Shown: positions 11,801 to 22,706 of the stretch, one piece after another | Position numbering within the stretch: position 1 is the first letter of the stretch | Layout of the letters: the number at the start of each line of letters is the position of its first letter | Origin: Papaver somniferum | Taxonomy: Eukaryota; Streptophyta; Magnoliopsida; Ranunculales; Papaveraceae | Assembly: GCF_003573695.1 (NCBI RefSeq) | Contig: NC_039358.1 | Location: 98,580,117 to 98,644,116, forward strand | Length of the DNA stretch: 64,000 nucleotides | Direction of reading: 5' to 3' | The notes under the pieces: generated by a model | Database searches by the model: none | What the model was told of the DNA's origin: nothing | The model's input: only the letters and a program-made list of their open reading frames with translations | Made by a program: the position numbers and the translations under genes

Positions 11801-12806
11801 AACTGAGCACGAGTATCATTAAGTTTAGCCATAGCATCCTTCATAATATTTAGCTTAGTAATGTCATCCGGGTTATCATCAGAAAGAAGAGCAGCTGCCT
11901 CAAACCTCAACTGATCCTGCTTTAACCTAGAATGCACATTACCAAAAACACGAAGATTCCATTCCTTGATAATTCCTTTTAGTCTCTTTAATTTTTGAGT
12001 GAAAATAAAATCAAAAGACCCAGAAATAGGCATATTCCAACTATCTCTAACCATACGAAGGAAATAAGAATGTAAGAACCACATCTTTTGAACTCGAAAA
12101 GGAGCTCTTTTGGGTCTTGGAACAGCAAAAGGAAAACCCAAAAGAGTAGAATGGTCAGAACTTCCCTAGGAAGAGCTTTACACCGCCAATTCTCAAATTT
12201 TTCAAGCCAAGCCGCATTAATAATAGCACGATCAAGTTTACTAATAATTCTAGTCATACCTGATTGTCTATTCGTCCAAGTGAACTTACTTCCCAAGGCA
12301 TCAGCTTCAAAAAGATTGTTGTCATCCAACCAATCTGAAAACTCATTAATAGCTGAGGTTCTAGGTTCAAGACCACCCTTCTTCTCATCCAAACGAAGAA
12401 TACAGTTAAAATCCCCAATGACTAACCAAGGAATACCATCACCAGAACTAACAAGTTGCTGCCAAAGACTCCTCCTAGTAACCTGAATATAGCTAGCATG
12501 GACAAAAGAAACATGAACACCATCCACCTCAACCGTTATTGCCTGCTTACTGACATTAACAATTGAAAGATTTAGAGTATTTGAATAACAAACCCAAATA
12601 TTAGCAATACTAGAAGAAGAAGCATTATTAATAACATGAGAAGAATAACCTTCTCTAAGCAAACCATATCTGAACCCAGCAGAACAGGGAACTTTTGGCT
12701 CAGCAATACCAAAAATATCAGGTTTAAAATCTCTAATCAACTCCTTAAGTTTATCTTGAGCTACATCACGTGCAACTCCATTGATATTCCAAAACAACAC
12801 CCGCAT
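8823..12806 (-). pseudogene. LINE ORF2 polyprotein (AP endonuclease, reverse transcriptase, zf-RVT, RNase H), broken
   Basis: ORF2 begins at 12806 with MRVLFWNINGVARD, the start of the endonuclease. The endonuclease motif GDFNCILRLDEKKGG lies near 12400. The frame shifts near 12100-12140 and again around 11600. RT motifs follow: LIVLIPKVRGANSLRNFRPI (about 11300), LDISQAFDTVSW (near 11050), NRGLRQGDPLSPLIF (near 10900), and the catalytic FADD in HLFFADDIMIF (near 10765). The zf-RVT domain with CVLCETEEESLEHILFHC lies near 9610-9560. A C-terminal RNase H domain (GAGVVARDSS, AELYAIIIGMEWA, VQSDSYGVVQAL) covers about 9160-8950. A stop interrupts the RT just after FRPIGLS at 11264. The catalytic residues that can be seen are intact, so decay is by frameshift rather than active-site loss. 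ORF2 begins directly after the ORF1 stop codon. Confidence 0.9.
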
Positions 12807-14303
12807 TTAAACAATAGGATTTTGATTATTGGTTAGCTGTACTTCAGAAGTACTTGAGGAGGATTTTAATCTTGGAGAAGAACCTTTTCTTGCTCGAACT
12901 CCTAGCTCTGATTCCTCATCCAAATCGGTTAAAACATCAACATCCCTCAAAGTGTCTAGTCTAGCCTGAAAAGCCAAAAGCTGTTGATGCTTAACCTTAC
13001 GTGCAACTTCATCAATATGCCCAAGCTCATGAACACTTGCCGTTTCACCCACAAGAGTACTATCCAAGATATTAAACTTGTTTGAAGAGACGTATTCAGA
13101 ACTCTCTTCCACAGCTGCACAAACAGGAGTATAAATAGCTTCCGAAACAGGAATCCTACCCGGATTAGGAAGTCTAGTTCTAGCCAATTCAACATTCCCA
13201 CCAGGCTTAGTATTTAAGGCAACAGTACTCAGCGACTTTGCCCTACTAACTAAAACTGAATGCGCAGCAACAGCCTTCTCCGCCATAGCTGCAGCAGTGC
13301 GCATTGCAGCTTCAGACCTGATCAGATCTTCCTGAAGCTGTTGTTCAAAATTGGCAGCACCAATCCTCACCACATCAACCTGCACACAAGAATCTGTAGC
13401 AACTTTCTTATTCTTCTTTCCATTCTTCTTATGACTTATAGTCTGCCATGTATCATTATTCTCCCCTTGATGAATAACCAGAGTTTGAGGTTGCTGAGCC
13501 TGATGCAAAGCATCCTGCTGTGTTGCTTGGTTTGCTGAAGAACTTCCCATCTCTAGAGTTCTATCAAACTGAAGAGAAGAACCACCCAGCTGCTGCGATG
13601 AGGAACCAGCATTTTTTCTGACGTCAGTACGTGCATGAGCTGCATGTAATGCATTAACTGCATGCTTCTTCCTACATTCTTTATCTAAGTGCCCAACAAT
13701 CTTGCACTTGGAGCAAAACTTAGGTTGTTTTAGAATTTCAATAGGTTGCAGAAAGTGTCGACCATCAACTTCAACATAAACTGAATCAGTATCATGTTTA
13801 GCAAAATCTATATCAATCAAAACAGATGCATAATGACCATATTCATGATTTAGGGTTCTCTTATCTACCACAATGGGCGTTCCAAGAGATTTCCCTAAAG
13901 CTAAAAGCGTTTTTTCTACCCACATCTCCACGGGCAGGCTAGGAAACTTCACCCAAACCGTTGAATGAGAAGTACATTGCTTATCTGCATCAAACCCTGG
14001 ATACCATTCGATCAAACGAAGAGGCTGATCATTAACAATCCATGGAGTTTTGTTGCCATCCTTGAAAACTTTGTCCTTGTCATCTTGAGTTAATAGTTTT
14101 ATAATGAAGAAACCACGGTTCATAGGGATAAACTGAACCCCAGCTTCTCCCAAACCCCATTGCTGTTCCAGATTTTTCTTAACATCAATGAGCTTCACAC
14201 CTTTGAGATCTAATCTTCCAATAAGGCTAAATCTCCATATTTGACAGCCTTCTTCATAATAGTCTTGAGGAATAACAACTAAGAACCATTTTTCTGTTTC
14301 ACT
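12807..14303 (-). pseudogene. LINE ORF1 (DUF4283, CCHC zinc knuckle), 5' truncated
   Basis: This is the nucleic-acid-binding protein of the LINE. The open frame enters from the truncation point; the first in-frame ATG is only at 14123 (MNRGFF), within the DUF4283 domain, so the natural start is lost. DUF4283-type text (GVQFIPMNRGFFIIKL, PLRLIEWYPGFD, VWVKFPSLPVEMW) is followed by a zinc knuckle CX2CX4HX4C (CSKCKIVGHLDKEC). A long low-complexity C-terminal half is rich in Ala, Gln, Ser and Lys. It ends with TAA at 12807-12809, abutting the ATG of ORF2 with no spacer. Confidence 0.85.
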
Positions 14304-14321
14304 CACAAAACATAAAAAAAA
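14304..14321. repeat. Target-site duplication of the LINE (right copy)
   Basis: Exact copy of 8603-8620. It marks the 5' truncation point of the minus-strand LINE. Confidence 0.8.
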
Positions 14322-14788
14322 CAAAAAAAAACCCTAAGAACAAACCCTACGATATGCTTTGTTCATGGAAGAGGAAGAATAGGATGTTGGTGTCGCTGAT
14401 TTGTGTGGTTGTCATGGAGTTGGAGATGGGTTTGTGCGATTTGGAGTCTGCCAAGGGTTTGAGGAGAACACACTCAACTCCCCGCGGTAACATCAGATCA
14501 TGCACACCAAGTGTTTGAGGAAAGTCCTAAGAAACCAGTTGAAGCTGCAGTCTTCACACACTTGGAAAAACACAGATCGTGGACAGAGTTTGGGTGGAGA
14601 AAGTACTAATGTTTATTCTTTATTCTCTATCATTCCTTATGAATATGATAGTCAGTTAGTTTTTTTTTCTTTGTCTTTTGTGATTTTGAACTCATCTAAC
14701 TTTTGAGTTTCTCTTTCCAGTCATTCATGCATCTCTTGATGCTGTCCATTGGCAGAACTGTAGCATCAAGGTATAATACTTTAATCTG
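14322..14788 (+). other. Right flank of the LINE; possible leader or first exon of a degraded gene
   Basis: The sequence starts AACCCTAAGAACAAACCCTA (telo-box-like, as in plant leaders) and contains a 54-codon frame from ATG 14355 to about 14519 (MLCSWKRKNRMLVSLICVVV...). I do not recognise this peptide. It may be the remnant of a gene split from 8356-8632 by the LINE. Confidence 0.25.
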
Positions 14789-14857
14789 AAGATATTTCTT
14801 ATCTTCGATCTTGGTGGTGGTACATTTGAAAATATCTTTGAGTTTAAGGCTATGTGG
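14789..14857 (+). pseudogene. HSP70-like fragment
   Basis: The plus frame reads KIFLIFDLGGGTFENIFEFK, which matches the HSP70 phosphate-binding signature (V)LIFDLGGGTFDVS...(G)IFEVKA, with roughly nine residues missing between TFE and IFEFK. Nothing convincing continues the family downstream, so this is a relic of an ATPase-domain exon, perhaps captured by a transposon. Only the one motif supports it. Confidence 0.5.
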
Positions 14858-16143
14858 ACGAAGATTATAGGAGCTGGATCGTGGGGGTTCAAGTTTTGAA
14901 TGTTTTTCCGTGTATTAAAGGTAATTAGATTGCTCAATGTCTGTTTTTTCATGTGTGTCATGTGTTTGAGCTCAAATGTAAATGCCTAAATGTCTATAGA
15001 AGATTCAACTAAAATGAGGTAAAATCTGCAGGCCTAACAACTTCAACTAAAACGAGGTAAAAGCATGTAGTCACAAGGTTCACCCCAAAGAAGACAGAGC
15101 TGCTTCACTATAACACGCACCAGACTCCGTTCGACAATTTGAATGTTAAGCTTGAAGCTTTTTATAAAAGGTACAATATGTAGAGTATTTCATCATTTCA
15201 GTTTAGTTTTTGAAGTGCGGTCTCCTTATGGATAGACCTTGCAACCCCATTATGGATATGCTTTGCCATTTATATCTTTTGTTTTCTTCGGAAAAAATGT
15301 TCTAATATAAGCTAAGAGTTAAGAGGTTTTGCTTAAGTTTGGGTTCCACCGCGTGAATTGGTTGGTAATGCACAAGTGATACATTAACAGTAATCGTTTG
15401 ATCACAGTATCGGGCTTTGGTTGAAAATGAGGGAGAGATTACCTATGAGGTTTCCAGTACTTAGAAGCACTGGTGCTAGCTAAATTTGTAAAGCTAATAT
15501 TTAAAATCACAACTGTTTTAATAATACTGACAACCCACGACATTGTGCCCATCCATTAATGTAATTAATCCAATGTTTTTGGCATTGCTGACACCAGTAC
15601 GTCTCATAATTCGTTGGTATACTTTCAAGTTACGGTTACACAGGGAGTAAAACCAGAGCATTATAGAAATCATTACATCTGGTGGTGTGCGATTAAATCT
15701 CACTGGTGATGCTTTTCAGGTCTTCCTTGCAGAGATCTTGAAGCTCGATGTTGTGGCCGTGAGACATGCTCTTGAATCCATATTTTAATCACGTTGGTGG
15801 CAGGTAATTTCCATGTCTGTGTGTTTTATCCAAATAAATCAAAATGGATTTTCGTAATGAGTACTTCTAAGAAACTCTATGCTGGCAAGATAAGAACAGA
15901 GGTAAACTTAAAAAAACTTTTGATTTTTAGTTTACCTTGATTTCCTCTTCTGGCTTCGGCTGATGCTTCTTCAAACATTGTACCATATAGAAATCAAAGG
16001 GAGCATTTCATCACTCAGAGTTTCCTTGCCGGTGGGGCTGTTTTATCTACCATGGACCGGGTAAGGCCGAAACAAGGAAAAACAACCTAGGATATTTGAT
16101 TTCTGGATCGGTACCATACAAGGACATCTGAACAGCAACAAGT
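14858..16143. other. Mixed unrecognised DNA with degraded coding scraps
   Basis: A short motif, CAACTAAAAYGAGGTAAAA, occurs twice (near 15007 and 15045). Plus-strand frames near 15690-15786 (AEILKLDVVAVRHALESIF) and 15990-16065 (EHFITQSFLAGGAVLSTMD) look protein-like and lie beside splice-like junctions, but I cannot assign them to a family. Confidence 0.25.
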
Positions 16144-16392
16144 ATGTCGACAGTATCTACTTCAGCACTAATGGCCGAGAGTTTGGCAGCAACAGAAGCC
16201 GTTAAATGGGCGACACAGACAGGTCTAAAGAAGGTGATACTGGAAGGGGATAGTCAAGATGTCATGGACTTCATGGAAGGCAAAATAGGGAAAATGAAGT
16301 TGCAAAATAGGCAAAATAGCCGAAAAGATAGAATAACTGAATGCTTACAAGTTGGAACTCTTAAATTGAAGGTATGCCGTCTTTTGAAATAA
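16144..16392 (+). pseudogene. RNase H-like (RVT_3) fragment
   Basis: The frame gives ALMAESLAATEAVKWATQTG then KKVILEGDSQDVMDFMEG, the AE..A...A...A...G...(V/I)..E(S/G)D(S/C)..V core of the plant LINE-type RNase H-like domain, including the conserved Glu and Asp. The remaining codons (LQNRQNSRKDR...) are unlike the family, so the fragment ends near 16290. It may derive from a LINE or from a host RNase H-like gene. Confidence 0.5.
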
Positions 16393-17670
16393 TTGTTGCT
16401 AATGTTGATTTATTTATCGAATGTCTGTCATGAGCTTACTAATTTGGGTAGTATGAAAATCTTGAAATATTTTTGTCATTAGGTTACACCTGGATTCATA
16501 CCCGATAGGAAGTTTGAGCTCATTGATTTTCAGTTCATCATTTGAGAAATATACAATCCCATACAATTCTAAGAATTAGTGATGTTTTTTTTTGAGCTAA
16601 TTAAGATGTGTCAATGGTGATTTGATTGTTTGTTTCAACGATTTAACTATAATGGTGTACGAATGAGCTAATCATTTAGTTCTGAATTGCTCTTTTCAGA
16701 TTTTCTTTCAAACTGATTGATTATTTTTCGGTTGACGTATTGCAGCTTGCAGGTGTCAGAGCTAATGGCATTCAAACAGAAGCTTTTCTCAGTCTAAAGT
16801 AGAGGGGGTAGTTGCCGATTAACCTAAACATGTTAAAGATGAGTTTTTTGCTGTCAATTAATCACTACGTACGATGTGCAGATTAACCTAAACATGTGAC
16901 ACAACTATGCCACACAAAAACTATCGTCAACGGAAAATTTGCATAACCTCCCAGTCTTTGGAGGGAACAGGGGACAGTTTGGTTGGTAGTGTCGGAAAGG
17001 AATTGTCAGCATGACATGCATATGTACAAGAGTGGGTAAGATTGGTGAAGGCATCACCCCAGTCCCAGACATCATTGTGAACCTTATATGTTCCTTTTCT
17101 GAAAGACAAATGTTCAGTTTATTGATTTTATCAGGGTATATGTCGCAGTTCATGTGTGGTAGGAGGGCGATGCTCCTCCCTTAACTGATAGTTGTAGCAC
17201 CAGTTAGAGCCAAAGGCCTTCAGTTGGTCTCTATTTGTATAGTTTTTCCTTTGGTGGGCTATATAGTGGCTTTGTCATATTTAGCACACCTTATTAAACA
17301 GAACGAGCAATGTAGAAATGCAATAAGTATTATTCAGCATACTCTTTATCAAAATGTTACTTAACAATTTTTATTTTCGATAATAACTGTAACTCGAACC
17401 TCGGTGACTAAGAACTATTTTATCTATCTGTTTAAAAAAAAAATAGACGGATAGAATTAAGGAAACTTAGTTCACAATTTTTCTTAACAAGCAACCCGGT
17501 TCATAGAATTGAGCATGTCATGTTTGTACTTCTTCATAACGGATCCAGACATCGAGACACAATTTTCTTTTTTGTACTTCTTCATAATGGATCCAGACAC
17601 CGAGATGAAGTTTGTGGGTTCCGAATCTAAATCCTTTCTGGAGATGCAGTCAGGTTTAATGCATTGCGAC
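16393..17670. other. Interval without a supported gene
   Basis: A minus-strand frame of 60 codons (17109-16927) reads like a real exon (HNDVWDWGDAFTNLTHSC, LPTKLSPVPSKDWEVMQ) and has a splice-acceptor-like TTTGTCTTTCAG just before it, but I do not recognise the family. Two copies of TTGTACTTCTTCATAA occur near 17524 and 17573. Nothing else stands out. Confidence 0.25.
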
Positions 17671-17671
17671 C

Positions 17672-17696
17672 CGGTGGAGCCCGATGTGTAGCACAG
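17672..17696 (+). mobile_element. Helitron-like 3' terminal hairpin, diverged copy
   Basis: The text GCCCGATGTGTAGCACAGGC resembles the terminal hairpin at 18065-18086 and the common plant Helitron end with a GTGCGTAGCAC core. No CTAG terminus follows. Probably an older, internal copy. Confidence 0.35.
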
Positions 17697-17719
17697 GCAT
17701 ACACCAAAATCAAAAATCC

Positions 17720-18010
17720 TAAGAATGCATAGGGATGAGGCAAGGCAAACCACACCAAATCAAAATCCTAAGCATGCATTGGGGTGGGCGAGGCGAAGCC
17801 GAGCAACACAAAATCAGAAATCCTAAGACGGGGCGAGGCGAAGCCGAGCCAAACATGCATTGGGACGCGGCGAGGCGAACCCGAGCCACACTAAATCAGA
17901 AATCCTAAGCATATATCGGGACGGGGCGAGGCGAAACCGAGACAAGCATGCATTGGACGGGACGAGGCGAAGCCGAGCCACACCAAATCAAAAATCCTAA
18001 GCATCACACC
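17720..18010. repeat. GC-rich degenerate tandem repeat (GGGCGAGGCGAAGCCGAGCC)
   Basis: About four to five imperfect units combine GGGRCGRGGCGAGGCGAAGCCGAGCCA-type text with CCAAATCAAAAATCCTAAGCATGCATT-type text. The island is strikingly richer in G+C than its surroundings. It lies between the two Helitron-like hairpins and probably belongs to the body of that element. Confidence 0.6.
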
Positions 18011-18062
18011 AAACTAAAAATATAGTTACAAATAAAAAAAAATATACTGTAGATAATTTTCG

Positions 18063-18097
18063 GGTCCGCCCAGTGCGTAGCACGGACAAAAAATCTA
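18063..18097 (+). mobile_element. Helitron-like 3' terminus
   Basis: A two-part stem, GTCC...GTGC-GTA-GCAC-GGAC (18065-18086), is followed after 8 bases by CTAG, then T. Plant Helitrons end in a GC-rich hairpin a few bases before CTRR and insert between A and T. The 5' TC end and any Rep-helicase gene were not found, so this would be a non-autonomous copy whose left end is unknown. Confidence 0.5.
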
Positions 18098-18116
18098 GTA
18101 TATAGTTTATTAATTT

Positions 18117-18538
18117 GAGGGAGGATCCCATCACACTCTTATTTTCACACTATCTAACACGTTGAGAAACATATGTTTAACCAAAATCAAACGGTAACGT
18201 ATTTGAAGCTAATATTTTGGGAATATGCTCGTTTTACAAAGCTCTACATACCCATAAAAAATGAGCTCATTCCGAAATATCAAACTTCAACATCTACCAA
18301 TCTTAATTTTAACGGTTGAGAATTAGTCGACTTTCGACGGTCAATCTTCAAAGTGGTAAATGGTGGAGTTATACGTTTCGGAATGAGCTCATTTTTTGTG
18401 TGTATGTAGATCTTTGTAAGACAAACACATCCCCAAAATATTAACTTCAAATATGTTACCGTTTAAATTTTATTAAGAAAAACGTCTCCAAACGTGTGAG
18501 ATAGTGTGAAAATAATAGTGTGAAGGGATCCTTCCTCC
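18117..18538. mobile_element. 422-bp foldback MITE with 8-bp TSD
   Basis: Long terminal inverted repeats run through most of the element. The left end GAGGGAGGATCC matches the reverse complement of the right end (GGATCCTTCCTCC). Inner blocks also pair (CACACTATCTAACACGTT with AACGTGTGAGATAGTGTG; AATGAGCTCATTCCGAAA with TTTCGGAATGAGCTCATT). ATTAATTT flanks both ends (18109-18116 and 18539-18546). An 8-bp duplication fits a hAT-type MITE; a MULE (9 bp) is less likely. It sits 19 bases right of the Helitron-like terminus. Confidence 0.85.
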
Positions 18539-18629
18539 ATTAATTTTAGTGTTAAAGGATAAAATTATTACATTAACTAGTTGGAAGCCTAACAAGCTAA
18601 GTTCCAACAACATAACTACTACATTAATT

Positions 18630-18852
18630 GAACAGGTTGTTGTGCGAGCCTCATGGGTAACCTAGCCAAGGGAGCCGAAGCGGAAGGGGGGGGGGGGGGG
18701 GGGGGGGGAGATTGTGTCACAAGGGGGGCAAACTAACTCTACCTTGAACAGGTTGTTGTGCTAGCCTACCAGCGAGCCTCATGGGTAACCTAGCCAAGGG
18801 AGCCGAAGCGGATGGGGGGCTGAGATTGTGTCACAAGGGGGAACTCTACCTT
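18630..18852. repeat. Tandem direct duplication containing a G23 homopolymer
   Basis: A block beginning GAACAGGTTGTTGTGC and continuing ATGGGTAACCTAGCCAAGGG to GAGATTGTGTCACAAGGGG occurs twice, at about 18630-18743 and 18744-18852. The first copy has 23 consecutive G (18686-18708) where the second has GGATGGGGGG. The homopolymer length may be unreliable in an assembly. Confidence 0.7.
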
Positions 18853-19285
18853 CCATGTTAATTTCTGCAATATTACGCCATTGGGGGTTCGAACCTGAGA
18901 CCTCCTGAAACACATGAAACTTTGGAGAACGGGGATGATCAGCTGAGATAGGTAACCGTTTTAATATATGGAATATCAATATATGAAGTTTTTACTGTAT
19001 GTCTTTCCATGTGAGTACGTACATCCGCCCCTGTAACCTGGGCAGTGTTGTTACATTCTACAGTTGGTTGCCCAATGAATTGTAGATGTGAACACTTGTG
19101 TCATTCCTTATTTTTAAGGTGATGCAATGAGGGTCTTACGCATTATCCATAGCATATGAAATATTTTTCTTCTCTCTGTAAGTACTATCAACAGCGATAG
19201 AGATAAATTTGGTAATATGTTATCATAACAAGCTAGGTAGAAGAAAGGGTTGTTGTATGAGACGAGATTTAAATTCCATACATGA
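18853..19285. other. Interval without recognised features
   Basis: Plain AT-rich sequence before the duplicated block that hosts element A. No ORF or repeat that I can support. Confidence 0.4.
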
Positions 19286-19375
19286 TTGGTTTTCGGTTTG
19301 CCGGGTAACGATTCATCATTTCTTTGCTGATATCATTGTATAATGTATGATATTTGTGTTTTTTGGATGCAATAT
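19286..19375. repeat. Older tandem duplication, first copy (left piece)
   Basis: The text from GGTTTTCGGTTTGCCGGGTA to GGATGCAATAT matches 29411-29509. The missing right piece of this copy continues directly after element A at 29294. The element therefore landed inside one unit of a pre-existing tandem duplication of about 210-220 bp. Confidence 0.8.
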
Positions 19376-22300
19376 TGATAAGTGTGTAAAATACCTTGAT
19401 ATTTATCTATTGTTTATGCTTTTTTTGCGAGTTTTCTTGTCAAAAATGTATCTTATGTTTGCTTTTGAGTTATTTAAGTACGTCATTTGGAGCGAAATAA
19501 GGATAAATCACTCACAAAGGGCAATTCACATGCGAGCTATACTTGGAGAGGGATAAGGTGCGCGAGAAGGAGGTGAATTAGGATGTCGGTTCTCTGAAAC
19601 CGACAAGCCATGTATGAGCTGGTTTGTCCTTATCAGAGTTTTCGATGCCAGTAGTAGTTCTCATCATTACTTGAACCTAAAATTGAGAGAATAGTCTTCT
19701 CCCAATCATTTGTCGGCCGCGTTTTCATGGCGGCTTCATAAGGAAGAAGAAGAGAGGTACTCGAGAAAATCAGAGAGGAATGTTCCTATGATGATCGACT
19801 AATGATTCTGCAGAGAGGGTTTGAGGTGGAATTGATCCTGAAGCATCTAGGAGGTGCAATCGGTGGTTGAAGACAAGAAATTGGAGTCAGAATTAAAAGG
19901 GGATCTGTAAGGGTTTCTGAATTCAACTCTCAGATAGGATTTGATGCTGAGATGGATGAAGAAGCTTGAGAAATGGATTTGATGTGGTTATGTTACTGAA
20001 ACTCGGAAAGAATTGAAGATTTTGGTTGAGGGTCTGAAATTGTGTTAGTTGGGAGTTTACTGATGCTGTTAATCAAAGAGAAGGATGAACTGTTAGGGTT
20101 TCAGAGAAGAAATTGAGCAAGGCAGTAAAAATGGGTTTGAGTAGATGGTGTTTGATGTTTAGATGGTTGTTGGGATTGTGCTTGTGCTGGAGTTAGAATG
20201 CAGCTGATGCCGAGAGTTGAGCTGAACCACAGTACAAGTGGTGTTGTAATGGTTCTGGTGATATAACGAAGTTGTGCAGCCAGCTTAGCTATGTTGCAGG
20301 TGTTGAACATGAATTGCAAGTGAGAAGGGGAGAAGACTGTAAATGACCTACTGGGATTATGAGCCACGAATGGAGATTGAGAAGAAAGGAGCTGAGCTGC
20401 TGCTGTACGGAATTGAACGGAGAAGACAAGAAGGCCAGGATGGTGTATTGGTTTGACTGGGTATGCAGAGAACAGGGCCTGGTGGATAGTGCAGCTGGAG
20501 TTGAAGCAATTGCAGGTGGTACTTCAGGTTCTGAATATGAAGTGGCAGTTGAGATGCAAGTAGTGATGGAACTGAAGGTTCAGCTGATGCTAATGGTTGC
20601 TGCCAAGGAACTAAATTGCAGCTGCATTGCGAGTAGATGAGCAGATGGTGTTATCTATGGCTCTGGTGTTGCTGTAATGGAACTGGAGATTGTGTTGATG
20701 CTTGTGGCCTACGAACAGGTGTTTGAAGCTGCATAAATTGGTTGTGCAGGCATGATGATACAGGCGCTGCTGCCTTGAGCTAGTATAGTCATGGTCTTGA
20801 GGTTGGGGCAGTGGTTAGGGTTCTGGATGGAACTGATGCTGCGGGTAATTGGGTGAATGAGGTGGAAACTGAGTCGAATTTGATACTAAGAAGATGGGTC
20901 TTTGGTGATACAAGAAATAAGTTCAAGGCTAGGAGCAGGGAAGATGGCTGTGTTTGAAGTTGTTGTTGGAGGAAATTGCAGTTGGTGATAATGTGGTGGA
21001 TAAATGGCTCAAGTACTGAGCTGCTAATGGTTGTGACAATATCGCATAAGAAGTGCTGCTAAAGATGAATGTAACTGGTGGTGTTAACTGTTGCCATTAG
21101 TTGAGAACAACAACAACAAGGTTTGGAGAGTGAGGTTGTACACAACAGAACTGGTGGTGCTGTTGTTTCTCATGGAGGAAGCAAGGTTTGTTGCTTCAGT
21201 TGCGGCAGAAGTTCAAACTGGTGGTGTTGCCAATATGCAGGGAGAGAAGAAAATGGTTCAGTGAAGCTGGAGTTGCAGCTGCAGTTGGAGAACAAAAGAT
21301 TGTGGGATGCTATAGAGTGGTGTGTCGTATGGGTGGCTCTGCATTGGTTTTACTGGGATTTGTTGAGCTACAAATGGTGCACGAAATGCTTGATTAAATT
21401 GTGCATGAATGAATGATTGTAAAGTTCAGGAAAGGACCAAGAAAAAGGATGGAAATACCTAGAAATCCAAGGGAACTCTGCTGGAATTTCATTATGCCGA
21501 GTTCACTCAGTGATCCAGGTACCTGACTCACCGATCCAGTGGTTTACTCAGATGACTTAGGCTCTTATATGTGGGTTGTTTCTAGGAGTAACTTTTGGAA
21601 GAAGGGTGCGGACTAACTTTGCACTTAGAAATCGACAAGGGGAAAAACTATAAAAGGGATATCTCTTTGCACATATAGGGGATCTTCTCTTCTATTTTTG
21701 TTCTAGGGTTTGTGAAAATGATAGATTTATTTCTTCTTTGGATGAATTCCGTGAACATGAACTAGATTATTATTATTGGTTATGTAATAATTGGGTTTCA
21801 CATAATATGCTTTTTGATATGATAAATTAGTTTTGTCTCCATGATTTATCGTTTATGATTCACTATTGATATTGTTATATGATTTGAATGCTAGTTTGAT
21901 CGAGGCGCGAATCAGTTGAGTTTGTGTTCATCTCCCTTGTTAGATTAGGATTTATTATACGCAAAAGTGATAGATTCCTGATTACAAGTAGCATGATTGT
22001 GACTATTGCTTGTAGTGATACATCCTAGTAGTCACATGTGAGTCATAACCTTTGTTAAATCGGATTAGTGCTTTTACACGTTCGATTGCTTTGATTGACC
22101 TGATTTCATAAAACTTAATGCATCTAGGAAATTAAACTTGATTAATGCTTTTACACGTTAGGTTGTTCTCTTAGGTAGAATTCATATGCGCATCTTTTAA
22201 TGTGTTTGTTGATGATAAGAGGAAATTAGCGGGATATTCTTGCGATCAAGGTATCCTAGGTCCTTTGATAAAAGTTGAGATTAAAATATCAATTCTAGTT

Positions 22301-22569
22301 ATTGTGTAGAAAACATGTTTGTGAATGAAGATGAAATCCGTGACCAATACTTTCTCATCCATGATTTGATTTGTTTACCTTTATTGTTTGCTTTTATTTA
22401 GTTTATTATATAAAAATCAGAAAACCCTCCATTGTTATTTATAGGAAACAGAAGTATATTGACAACCTAAGTCCTCTCTGTGGGAACGATCCTTTCTTAC
22501 CCTTGCTATATTATATATTTTGAGTAGTGAGAAAGTGTAATTTATTTTTGACGCATACGACAGCGATCA
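19376..22569 (+). repeat. 5' LTR of element A (3194 bp)
   Basis: It matches 26087-29288 along its whole length. It is rich in short ORFs on both strands, conserved between LTRs only because the LTRs are copies. The stretch GGGGAAAAACTATAAAAGGG near 21640-21660 has a TATA-like core (CTATAAAAG) and is a good candidate promoter for the element. Confidence 0.9.
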
Positions 22570-22574
22570 AATTT

Positions 22575-22591
22575 TGGCGCCGCTTCCGGGG
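22575..22591 (+). other. Primer-binding site of element A
   Basis: TGGCGCCGCTTCCGGGG lies 5 bases after the LTR end. It resembles the TGGCGCCGTTGCC-type PBS of Athila-like elements. Confidence 0.75.
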
Positions 22592-22706
22592 AGGCAGCGG
22601 CTGTCACTCGTTTTTGGTTTCTTATTTTTAGTTTTGTTTTTATTTTTTATTATTTTCTGGTTTTGACGTAGTTTTGAGGACTCTTGTTTCAGGTACTTAT
22701 TGTTAC

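Larger units (their letters stand above)
8633..14303 (-). mobile_element. L1-type LINE, 5' truncated
   Basis: This is a non-LTR retrotransposon on the minus strand. Its 3' poly(A) appears as the T-run 8633-8642 on the plus strand, and an 18-bp target-site duplication flanks it. Order along the element is ORF1 (DUF4283 and zinc knuckle), then ORF2 (endonuclease, reverse transcriptase, zf-RVT, RNase H), then a short 3' UTR. The 5' end breaks inside ORF1 exactly at the right duplication, so the copy was truncated during integration. ORF1 stays open over about 500 codons while ORF2 has several frameshifts and stops, so it cannot move on its own. Confidence 0.9.

Noticed and set aside
16927..17109. 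Minus-strand 60-codon exon-like frame (DVWDWGDAFTNLTHSC...)
   Set aside because: It looks protein-like and has an acceptor-like site upstream, but I cannot assign a family and the overlapping frame is equally long.
18686..18708. Run of 23 G as a functional G-quadruplex
   Set aside because: It lies in only one of two duplicated blocks, and homopolymer length is prone to sequencing and assembly error.
20101..21416. Several 60-97 residue ORFs in the LTRs of element A, duplicated at 26817-28134
   Set aside because: Conserved between LTRs by copying, present on both strands, no family signature.
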